NCBI GenBank assembly: GCA_963750075.1
Contig: CAVVPG010000001.1
Location: 1,116,001-1,180,000, forward strand
Reading direction: 5' to 3'
Source: Bog-473 sp963750075
Lineage (GTDB): Bacteria; Actinomycetota; Acidimicrobiia; Acidimicrobiales; RAAP-2
Length of the DNA stretch: 64,000 nt
The notes under the pieces were generated by a model, which ran no database searches, was not told the DNA's origin, and was given only the letters and a program-made list of their open reading frames with translations. The position numbers and the translations under genes are program-made. The stretch's first letter is position 1, and every line of letters begins with the position of its first letter. This document shows positions 57,499-64,000 of the stretch, piece after piece.

Positions 57499-58706
57499 GG
57501 CGCCACCTCCTGTTCGAGCCGGTCCGCCAGCTCCACCTCGCGGCGCGAGATGCCGAGGAGGAACAGGATGGCATCGAGGTAGGGCACGCTGAGCGCGGTG
57601 TCGGCGGCCCGCCGCACGACCGGCTTCGCGTTGAACGCGATGCCGAGGCCGGCGGCGGCCAGCATGTCGATGTCGTTGGCGCCGTCGCCGACCGCGATGG
57701 TCCGGGCGAGCGGGACGCCCGCCGCCGCGGCGAAGCGGGCCAGGGCGGCCGCCTTGCCGGCCCGGTCCAGGATCGCGCCTTCGAGCTCGCCCGTGACGAC
57801 GCCGCCGTCGAGGACGAGCAGGTTGGCCGCCAGGTGGTCGATGCCCAATTCGCGCACCAGCGGGTCGATCACCTGCGTGAAGCCTCCGCTGACCACGGCG
57901 AGCTCGTAGCCGAGCCGCTTGAGCGTCCGCACCAGCGTGCGGGCGCCCGGGGCGAGGGGGATGGCCCGGCGCACGGCGTCGAGGTCGTTCACCGTCAACC
58001 CCGCCAGCAGCCGCGTCCGCCGGCGCAGGGCGTCGGTGAAGTCGATGTCGCCCGCCATGGCCGCCGCGGTCACCGCCGCCACCTCGGTCCCGCAGCCGCG
58101 GCGCTCGGCCAGCAGGTCGATGACCTCGCCCTGCAGCAGGGTGGAGTCGGCGTCCATCACGATCAGGTGCTTGGCCCGCCGGTGCAGGCCGGCGATCTGC
58201 ACCGCGAGGTCGACCTGGCGGCGGGCGGCCTCCTCGGCCAGAGCCCGTCGGAGGCGGTCGAGGTCCGCCCCGGCCACGCTGAGTTCGTAGCTGTGCACCG
58301 GGTAGGCGGCCAGGCGGACGATCCGCTCGATGTTCCCCCCGCACGACGCGATGCATCCGGCCACGCCCTCGAGCGCGGCCGCGTCGATCTCGGGCGCCAG
58401 CACCGTCACGAGGTGGCGCTCGGCCGCCTCGTCCACCTCGGACTCGACGAGCGGCTCCACCGTGACGTCCACGCCGGCGCCGTCCAGGCGCTGCGCCAGC
58501 GAGGCGCGCACACCGCCGACCTCGCTCCCGAGCAGGGTGGCCTCCACGCAGAGCAGCAGCCGGCCGTGCACGCGTACCTGCTCGACGTCCTCCACGTCGA
58601 CGCCGGCGGCGGCCAGCGCGGCGAACAGCCGCGCCGCGATGCCCGGCCCGTCCTGGCCGCTCACCGACACCAGGTGTGGTGACGGCCCGGCCGTCGTCGT
58701 GCTCAC
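57495..58706 (-). CDS. serB: Phosphoserine phosphatase SerB with N-terminal ACT domains
   Basis: The 403-aa protein has ACT-like segments (about 10-85 and 97-170: LVSVSGQDGPGIAARLFAAL and LVTVLAPEIDAAAL), then a HAD domain with the nucleophile motif D185-A-D187-S-T, the Ser of SGGFTQV, and GDGANDIDML (340-349). It removes phosphate from L-phosphoserine, the last step of serine synthesis; the ACT domains usually bind serine. Starts with GTG 58706, overlapping the upstream acyltransferase stop by four bases. Length fits the mycobacterial SerB2 type. Confidence 0.95.
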   Translation of the reverse strand: MSTTTAGPSPHLVSVSGQDGPGIAARLFAALAAAGVDVEDVEQVRVHGRLLLCVEATLLGSEVGGVRASLAQRLDGAGVDVTVEPLVESEVDEAAERHLVTVLAPEIDAAALEGVAGCIASCGGNIERIVRLAAYPVHSYELSVAGADLDRLRRALAEEAARRQVDLAVQIAGLHRRAKHLIVMDADSTLLQGEVIDLLAERRGCGTEVAAVTAAAMAGDIDFTDALRRRTRLLAGLTVNDLDAVRRAIPLAPGARTLVRTLKRLGYELAVVSGGFTQVIDPLVRELGIDHLAANLLVLDGGVVTGELEGAILDRAGKAAALARFAAAAGVPLARTIAVGDGANDIDMLAAAGLGIAFNAKPVVRRAADTALSVPYLDAILFLLGISRREVELADRLEQEVAP

Positions 58707-59365
58707 GGAAGCAGGACGTCCCTCTCGGCGACCCAGCCCGAGCCCTCGACCCAGCGGCGCACGATGCGCGCCGGCACGCCGGCCACCACGCAGCGGTCCG
58801 GGACCGTGCCGCGCACCACCGCACCCGCCGCCACGACCACGTGCTCGCCGATCTGGGCGCCCGGCAGGATCACCGCGTTGGCCCCGAGCCAGCTGCCCGA
58901 CCCGATGCGGACCGCCGCCTCGGTCGGCCACTGGCGCCCGATGGGCGCGAGGGGGTCCTCGTAGGTGTGGTTCTGGTCGGTGATGTAGACGTAGGGGCCG
59001 GTCTGGATGTCGTCCCCGATGACGATCTCCCAATGGCCGACGATGTGCGATCCCCGGCCGATGAGGCAGCGGCTGCCGATCGACACGACCGGGTCCGTCA
59101 CCATCTCCTGTCCCGGTGCCATGCCCGCCGAGATCGATGCGCCGGGCCCGACGATCGTCTCGGCGCCGATGTGGATGAGGTGCTCGTTGTAGATGGCGCC
59201 CTGGGGGAAGAGCAGGCACGCGCCCGCGCCCATCCGCCCGAAGCGCTGGCCCCGGGGATCACCCGGCCCGATGGCGCCGAGGTCGGCGGCGCCGTCCCAG
59301 GCCGCGTGCACGAGCCGGGACAGCGGCCGGCGCAGCGGTCCGGGGAGGGAGCGGGCCCAACTCAC
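58703..59365 (-). CDS. Left-handed beta-helix (hexapeptide) acyltransferase
   Basis: The 220-aa protein has many hexapeptide repeats, e.g. VSIGSRCLIGRGSHIVG, VIGDDIQTGPYVYIT and VRIGSGSWLGANAVILPGAQIG, with the active-site His of DQNHTYEDP, as in maltose/galactoside acetyltransferase-like enzymes. The N-terminal part (FGRMGAGACLLFPQGAIYN) is typical of actinobacterial members. It likely adds an acetyl or other acyl group to a sugar or glycan. It overlaps serB by four bases and lies upstream of it, forming a leftward operon with serB and the PAQR gene. Confidence 0.88.
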   Translation of the reverse strand: MSWARSLPGPLRRPLSRLVHAAWDGAADLGAIGPGDPRGQRFGRMGAGACLLFPQGAIYNEHLIHIGAETIVGPGASISAGMAPGQEMVTDPVVSIGSRCLIGRGSHIVGHWEIVIGDDIQTGPYVYITDQNHTYEDPLAPIGRQWPTEAAVRIGSGSWLGANAVILPGAQIGEHVVVAAGAVVRGTVPDRCVVAGVPARIVRRWVEGSGWVAERDVLLP

Positions 59366-59434
59366 CCCGGAATGGTAGGTGCTGGCCGCCGGCGGCTCCG
59401 ACGGGTGCCGAGATGTGCAATGGGGGCTGAGGGG

Positions 59435-59440
59435 TAAACT
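59435..59440 (+). promoter_or_regulatory. -10 element of a leaderless gene
   Basis: TAAACT fits TAnnnT and lies seven bases before GTG 59448, the start of the exported protein, which has no ribosome site. The spacing is ideal for a transcript that begins at the start codon. Confidence 0.55.
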
Positions 59441-59447
59441 TCGCAGC

Positions 59448-61160
59448 GTGCAGCCCCTCCCTGAGGACGGCGGCTCCGACCCCGCGCCGACGCCGGCCCC
59501 CTCGGATCACCCTCGCCTGGACCGACGCCAATTCCTGCAGGCCTCCGCGCTCGGTGCCGCCGGGCTGACGGCCTCGCGCCTCGGTGGCAGGCGGAAGAAA
59601 CGCGGGCCGGCGCAGGCCCGCCGCCATGCCGGCGCACCGCTTCCGGCCGTCGTGGACGCGAAGCTGCCGAGCGGCGTCATCGTACCGACCGCCCCGTGGT
59701 TGATCGCGGAGAACGCCAAGCCCGGCACCCTCAACTGGATCTGCAATTTCGTCCAGCCGGACCACGCGCTCGAGGGGTTCGCCAGCCAGGTCAGCGCCGT
59801 CCCGGGCGACGATGTCGCGCTCTTCGTCAACACCCGGGCGCGTGCGGTGCAGGTGCAGGCGTACCGCATGGGCTACTACCAGGGCCTCGGCGGGCGCCTG
59901 GCCTGGCAGAGCGACTTCGTGGCGGCGGGGGCCCAGCCGGCCCCGGTGGTCACTCCCGGCACGAGCACGGTCACCTGCCCGTGGACGCCCACCATGACGC
60001 TCAGTATCACCAGGGACTGGCTGCCGGGCTGCTACCTGCTCAAGCTCGTGGGCAGCGGGGGTGAGGAGCAGTTCGTGCCCCTCACCGTCCGCGACGACGC
60101 CTCCATGGCGTCCTACGTGATCATGAACAGCGTCACGACGTGGCAGGCCTACAACCTCTGGGGCGACTACAGCCTCTACTACGGGCGTACGTCGAAGGGG
60201 GGTCAGGACTTCGCCGACCGGGCCCGCGTCGTCTCCTTCGATCGCCCCTACCCCCAGACCTGGGCCTCGGGCGCAGCGGACTTCGTGGGCAACGAACTGC
60301 CCCTCCTCATGCACCTCGAGAGCCTGGGGCTCGACCTGACCTATTGGACCGACGTCGACCTGCACGCCCGGCCGCAGCACCTGGCCGACCACCGCTGCCT
60401 CCTGAGCCTCGGCCACGACGAGTACTGGTCCCAACCGATGCGCCAGGCCGCCGATCAGGCCGTGGCGAACGGCGTCAACCTCGCCTTCCTCGGCGCCAAC
60501 GCCGTCTACCGGCAGATCCGCATGGAGCCGAGCTCGGTCGGGCCGGACCGGCTCGAGGTCTGCTACAAGGACGCCGCCGAGGATCCCCTGGCGAGCGAGC
60601 AGCCCGCGCTCGCCACGGTGAACTTCGCGCAGTCGCCCGTCAACGACCCCGAGTCGAAGCTCATCGGCTCCATGTACCAGTCCGTGCACGCGCAGGCCGA
60701 CATGATCGTCACCGACGCGTCGTCGTGGTTCTATGACGGTTGCAACCTCAGCGACGGGCAGGCGTTCCCCAAGATGATCCTCGGCGAGTACGACCGCTAC
60801 GTCCCGTCCATGCCGGGTCCTGCCAACGTCGACGTGCTGGCGCACTCACCGGTGCCCGGGCAGTCCAACTGGTCCGACATCACCTACTACACGGCACCGG
60901 GGAACGGCGGCGGCGTGCTGGCGTCGGGCTCGGCCAGCTTCGTCTCCATGCTCTCGACCACCGGCGCCATCCCCTCGCTCGTCATCCCCGGGCCCTTCCC
61001 CGGCATCACCGACGTGGTGCGCCGGGCCATGGAGAACGTCTACGGCCGATTCGGAATGGGGCCGGCCAGCTCCTACGGCGCCTCCGGCGGCAACTGGACC
61101 GAGATCTACACCGGCGCCGCTGCCAGGGCCGGGACGGCGGCGGGCACCGTTTCGGCCTGA
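59448..61160 (+). CDS. Tat-exported N,N-dimethylformamidase-beta-like protein
   Basis: The 570-aa protein has a twin-arginine signal (DRRQFLQASALGAAGLTAS, about residues 24-42). The rest matches the N,N-dimethylformamidase large-subunit C-terminal domain: MGYYQGLGGRLAW, VIMNSVTTWQAYNLWGDYSLY, FVGNELPLLMHLESLGLDLTYWTDVDLH, and LSLGHDEYWSQPMR, where family members hold the active-site residues. Many such proteins in actinobacteria have no known substrate; an extracellular sugar or amide is possible. GTG 59448 is backed by the -10 element seven bases upstream; the in-frame upstream region (59379) overlaps the neighbouring promoter. Confidence 0.87.
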   Translation: MQPLPEDGGSDPAPTPAPSDHPRLDRRQFLQASALGAAGLTASRLGGRRKKRGPAQARRHAGAPLPAVVDAKLPSGVIVPTAPWLIAENAKPGTLNWICNFVQPDHALEGFASQVSAVPGDDVALFVNTRARAVQVQAYRMGYYQGLGGRLAWQSDFVAAGAQPAPVVTPGTSTVTCPWTPTMTLSITRDWLPGCYLLKLVGSGGEEQFVPLTVRDDASMASYVIMNSVTTWQAYNLWGDYSLYYGRTSKGGQDFADRARVVSFDRPYPQTWASGAADFVGNELPLLMHLESLGLDLTYWTDVDLHARPQHLADHRCLLSLGHDEYWSQPMRQAADQAVANGVNLAFLGANAVYRQIRMEPSSVGPDRLEVCYKDAAEDPLASEQPALATVNFAQSPVNDPESKLIGSMYQSVHAQADMIVTDASSWFYDGCNLSDGQAFPKMILGEYDRYVPSMPGPANVDVLAHSPVPGQSNWSDITYYTAPGNGGGVLASGSASFVSMLSTTGAIPSLVIPGPFPGITDVVRRAMENVYGRFGMGPASSYGASGGNWTEIYTGAAARAGTAAGTVSA

Positions 61161-61240
61161 CGCACGCCGGCGGACACTGCGACCGCAACCGCACGTGCCA
61201 CCACTTCGGCGTGCCGCCCCCCTACGATCGACCTGCAGAA

Positions 61241-62317
61241 ATGGAGAAATCCGACCTACACCCCAACCGGGCGCGCCGACCGCTCGCCTGGGGCATGCTG
61301 GCGGCCGCCGGACTCGCAGGCCTGTTGCTCAGCGCCTGCTCCTCGTCACCGACCAAGCACGCCGACGCGCCCAGGCACAAGCCCGCCACGACGTCGTCGA
61401 CGGTGCCGCCGCCGGCCTGCCCGCTCACGGGGCAGCCGGCCCCGGGTGGCACGGTCCCCCAGCGCCCCGCCATGGCGGTGAAGATCGACAACTACCCGGC
61501 CGGCCGGCCGCAGGCGGGCCTGGACAAGGCCGACATCGTGTTCGAGGAACCGGTCGAGGGCGGCATCACCCGCTACGCCGCCGTGTTCCAATGCCAGGAC
61601 GTGGCGCTCATCGGGCCCGCCCGCTCGGCCCGCAACATCGACATCGGGATCCTCGGGCAGCTGGGCAACCCGCTCATCGCCCACGTGGGAGGCATCAACC
61701 CGGTGCTCGCCAACATCGAGGCCTCCCCGCTCGTCAACGTCGACCTCGGTGCCAGCAACTCGCTGATGATCCACCCCGCCGGCAAGGCGCCGCCCGACGC
61801 CGACTACACGTCGACCGCCATCGTGTACGGCACGCACCCGACCATGACGACGCCGCCACAGCCGCTGTTCACCTACTCGGCAGCGACGCCGCCTGGGGGC
61901 ACCCCGGTCTCCCTGATCCACATCCCGTTCTCGGGCACCTCCGACGTCACCTGGAAGTGGAACCCCAAGACCGCCACGTTCCAACGTTTCTACAATGCCC
62001 TGACCCCCGACATGCTGGCCGACAACGTCCAGAACGCCGCCGCCAACGTCGTGGTGCAGTACGTCCAGATCAGCTACGGGCCCTGGCTCGAGAACTCCGA
62101 GGGCGGGCTGGAGGTCCAGGCCGACCTGTACCCCAACGCGAGCGGCACGGCCGTCGTCTACCGCAACGGCGTTGCCATCCCCGCCACGTGGCACCGCTCC
62201 ACGCTCGAGTCGCCCACGCAATTCGTCAACGCGTTCGGCGTGACCATCCCATTGGCGCCGGGCCAGACCTGGGTCGAGCTGGTGCCCACCACCGTCATGG
62301 CGACGACCACGCCGTAG
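61241..62317 (+). CDS. DUF3048-domain lipoprotein
   Basis: The 358-aa protein has a lipoprotein signal with lipobox LLSAC (Cys about 33), a Thr/Pro spacer, and the DUF3048 domain: RPAMAVKIDNYPAGRPQAGLDKADIVFEEPVEGGITRYAAVF, GPARSARNIDIGIL, then a C-terminal part with VVVQYVQISYGPW. DUF3048 (YerB-like) proteins are envelope proteins of actinobacteria and Firmicutes with no assigned activity. ATG 61241 is used; a TACGAT element (61223-61228) twelve bases upstream would give a very short leader. It follows the dimethylformamidase-like gene by 80 bases. Confidence 0.9.
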   Translation: MEKSDLHPNRARRPLAWGMLAAAGLAGLLLSACSSSPTKHADAPRHKPATTSSTVPPPACPLTGQPAPGGTVPQRPAMAVKIDNYPAGRPQAGLDKADIVFEEPVEGGITRYAAVFQCQDVALIGPARSARNIDIGILGQLGNPLIAHVGGINPVLANIEASPLVNVDLGASNSLMIHPAGKAPPDADYTSTAIVYGTHPTMTTPPQPLFTYSAATPPGGTPVSLIHIPFSGTSDVTWKWNPKTATFQRFYNALTPDMLADNVQNAAANVVVQYVQISYGPWLENSEGGLEVQADLYPNASGTAVVYRNGVAIPATWHRSTLESPTQFVNAFGVTIPLAPGQTWVELVPTTVMATTTP

Positions 62318-62332
62318 CAGTCGGCCGGCGCC

Positions 62333-63250
62333 TCAGCGCGACGGCTTGCGCGCGACCACCGCCAGCAGCAGGCAGTCCTCGGCCGCCGCGAACACACCGG
62401 GGTGCGCGCTGGCCTCGGCCTCGTCGAACACGCCGGCGGCCGCGCCGCGCCGCATCAGGTTGAGCCCCTTGCACTCGGTGACCTCGAAGCCGGCCCGTTC
62501 GAGCTTGGCCACCAACTCGGACGCGCCGTACTCGATCTTGTGGTCGTGGTTCATCGGCGCGTCCGAGCGCAGGCGCCACAAAGGCCCGTTCGGGGTGTCG
62601 AGACAGAACCATCCCCCGGGCGCGAGCACCCGGAACGCCTCCCGCACGACCCGGTCCCCGTCGGCCTCGCTGACGTGCTCAATGGACTGGCCGCTGTAGA
62701 CGAGGTCGAACGAGCCGTCCGCGTAGCGCCCGAGATCGACCATGGAGTGGAACGCGAACTCGACCGGCCCGAGCTCGGAGAGCACCGGCTCACCGCTCGA
62801 GCCGCCCTGGTAGATCTCGTCGCGCTCGTCGACGGGGAGGTCGACGACCACCAGGCGCTCGAAGGGATAGGGATAGCCGAGGTGTACGAGCGCCCCGTCG
62901 GGCAGGCCCTGGTGCGTTCCCCCGAGGTCGAGGATGCGCGGGGCGCGGGGCAGGCCGGCCACGAACTCGCTCCGGCTCACGTGCATGGAGAGCAGGACGT
63001 TGCCGATGGGCACGCGGCGTCGGAACTCCTCGGAGTGGGCCAGCAACTCGGCGACGCCGTGCCGCGACAGCTCGCCCGTCGCCAGCTTGTGGCCGTAGTC
63101 GGCGGCGCCCACGGGGTCGGGCTCGCGATCGAGGATGACGTTGAAGGCCAGGCGCACCGACTGCTTGGGCGGGAGGTAGCGGAACGGCACGGTGGGGACG
63201 ACGCGGTCCAGGACGCGGTACGCCCGCTGCTTCCACTCCCTCGACGCCAT
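62333..63250 (-). CDS. DUF4214-methyltransferase fusion
   Basis: The 305-aa protein joins an N-terminal DUF4214-like segment (about 30-78: RLAFNVILDREPDPVGAADY, then LLAHSEEFRRR) to a class I methyltransferase with the SAM motif APRILDLGGTHQGLPDG, GSFDLVYSGQSIEHVSEAD and LAPGGWFCLDTPN. DUF4214 is found in surface and glycan-related proteins, so it may direct the methyltransferase to a sugar polymer. ATG 63250 is preferred over 63316 because the extra residues are not homologous. It lies 122 bases downstream of recA; recX, often found there, is absent. Confidence 0.88.
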   Translation of the reverse strand: MASREWKQRAYRVLDRVVPTVPFRYLPPKQSVRLAFNVILDREPDPVGAADYGHKLATGELSRHGVAELLAHSEEFRRRVPIGNVLLSMHVSRSEFVAGLPRAPRILDLGGTHQGLPDGALVHLGYPYPFERLVVVDLPVDERDEIYQGGSSGEPVLSELGPVEFAFHSMVDLGRYADGSFDLVYSGQSIEHVSEADGDRVVREAFRVLAPGGWFCLDTPNGPLWRLRSDAPMNHDHKIEYGASELVAKLERAGFEVTECKGLNLMRRGAAAGVFDEAEASAHPGVFAAAEDCLLLAVVARKPSR

Positions 63251-63372
63251 CGCACCATTGTGGCTGCTGCGTGCCTCGCCACCGGTCCCGGACGCGAAGA
63301 CCTCCGGACCGGTCACCCGTGGGAGTGGCGGGGGCGGCCCGGAGGCTTCGGTGCTGTGAGGGGCGGGTGGGG

Positions 63373-64000
63373 CTAGGAGTCGAGCGTGATCGGCAGGTCG
63401 TCGGCGTCGACCGCGTCCTCGGCGGGATCGGCGAGGCCGTCGGCGTCGTCCACCTTGGGGGCCAGGCAGTCGCGCACCCGGTCGTTGATCTCGGCCATCA
63501 GCTGCGGGTTCTCCGAGAGGAACGTCTTCACGTTCTCCCGTCCCTGCCCGAGCTGCTCACCTTCGTAGGTGAACCAGGCGCCCGACTTCTTGATGAACCC
63601 GAGCTCGACCGCGACGTCGAGGAGCGAGCCCTCGCGGCTGATCCCCTTGCCGTACATGATGTCGAACTCGGCCTGCTTGAACGGTGACGAGCACTTGTTC
63701 TTGACCACCTTGACCCTGGTCCGGTTGCCGACCACGTCGGCCCCGTCCTTGATCGCCTCGATCCGCCGGATGTCGAGGCGGATGGAGGAATAGAACTTCA
63801 GCGCGCGGCCACCGGGAGTGACCTCGGGTGAGTTGTGCACCACCACGCCGTCCACCAGGTAGTTGTGGCTGTCCTCGACCTCGATGTCGAATCGCCGCAT
63901 GGAACGGGTGGGAGGCTTCACGTGGATGTCGGTCACCGGAAGGGCCACCAGCTCGTAACGCATGGGCGTGAAGTGGGGCTCGACCGCGAACCGGCCCCGG
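63373..64000 (-). CDS. recA: RecA recombinase 3' part with C-terminal half of an intein (partial)
   Basis: The frame is open to the window edge. The first ~57 visible residues (RFAVEPHFTPMRYELVALPV to VVVHN) are intein, with block F FDIEVEDSHNYLVDG and block G VVVHN followed by Ser; the splice junction is between 63832 and 63831. After it RecA resumes with SPEVTPGGRALKFYSSIRLD, the DNA-binding loop L2 and the C-terminal domain, 152 residues in all, with an acidic tail. RecA drives strand exchange and SOS induction. The insertion site is the one used by the M. leprae RecA intein, not the M. tuberculosis site, which is intact here (KNKCSSPF). The N-terminal RecA part and any homing endonuclease lie beyond the window. 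Confidence 0.95.
   Translation of the reverse strand, partial: RGRFAVEPHFTPMRYELVALPVTDIHVKPPTRSMRRFDIEVEDSHNYLVDGVVVHNSPEVTPGGRALKFYSSIRLDIRRIEAIKDGADVVGNRTRVKVVKNKCSSPFKQAEFDIMYGKGISREGSLLDVAVELGFIKKSGAWFTYEGEQLGQGRENVKTFLSENPQLMAEINDRVRDCLAPKVDDADGLADPAEDAVDADDLPITLDS
63829..63834 (-). other. Intein C-terminal splice junction
   Basis: Codons AAC (Asn, last intein residue, 63834-63832) and TCA (Ser, first extein residue, 63831-63829) mark the cut. His-Asn at the end of the intein and Ser at +1 are the standard catalytic residues for Asn cyclisation and ester formation, so the intein is probably active. Confidence 0.9.

Overview
The window looks like chromosomal DNA of a high-G+C actinobacterium. 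Supporting signs are five flavin/F420-type LLM oxidoreductases (one broken), a deazaflavin-dependent nitroreductase, a CYP51 operon laid out as in mycobacteria, many GTG starts, ATGA/GTGA gene overlaps and several apparently leaderless genes. The mix of families would suit the Acidimicrobiia or a relative, but that placement is inference; no rRNA or other marker fixes it.

Region 1 (1-13,156) is a decayed, mobile-element-rich island with visibly lower G+C. It holds an unknown membrane protein, a methyltransferase, a frameshifted LLM gene, an SRPBCC remnant, a TetR/SDR/SDR group, a NUDIX hydrolase and two IS110-family elements (8,078-9,530 and 10,792-12,245), the first with a frameshifted transposase. 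A degenerate ~30-bp repeat recurs only here. The island ends at a tyrosine-integrase remnant whose last codons run antisense through a tRNA-Lys(UUU) gene, the usual mark of an integration site.

Region 2 (13,218-22,668) holds a four-gene operon (secreted repeat protein, fatty-acid-hydroxylase-like membrane enzyme, DoxX, ICMT-like methyltransferase) facing a divergent paralogue of the secreted protein, then a fatty acyl-AMP ligase / acyl carrier protein / GNAT cassette, a Thr-rich membrane protein and an alpha/beta hydrolase.

Region 3 (22,649-36,739) is the best candidate for an undescribed system. Two paralogous FtsX-type permeases bracket one LolD-like ATPase, a histidine kinase, two response regulators, a third regulator fused to a class III nucleotide cyclase, a (frameshifted) cyclic-nucleotide-binding protein and a metallo-beta-lactamase-fold hydrolase that could degrade the messenger. 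This reads as an envelope ABC system joined to two-component and cyclic-nucleotide signalling.

Region 4 (36,757-46,532) is mixed metabolism: an LLM enzyme, an APH-type kinase with a DUF6295 protein and dienelactone hydrolase, an exported NHL protein coupled to a Tat-exported GH78 glycosidase, a TAP-type peptidase lipoprotein and a NERD protein. Region 5 (46,478-56,789) has the SnoaL/ferredoxin/CYP51/SDR/P450/TetR operon, divergent across two overlapping palindromes from a catabolic operon (frameshifted dehydrogenase, CMD protein, enoyl-CoA hydratase, LLM, amidohydrolase, CoA-transferase). Region 6 (56,815-64,000) has a PAQR/hemolysin III protein, serB, a hexapeptide acyltransferase, a Tat-exported dimethylformamidase-like protein, a DUF3048 lipoprotein, a DUF4214-methyltransferase fusion and the 3' part of recA, interrupted by an intein at the site used by the Mycobacterium leprae RecA intein.
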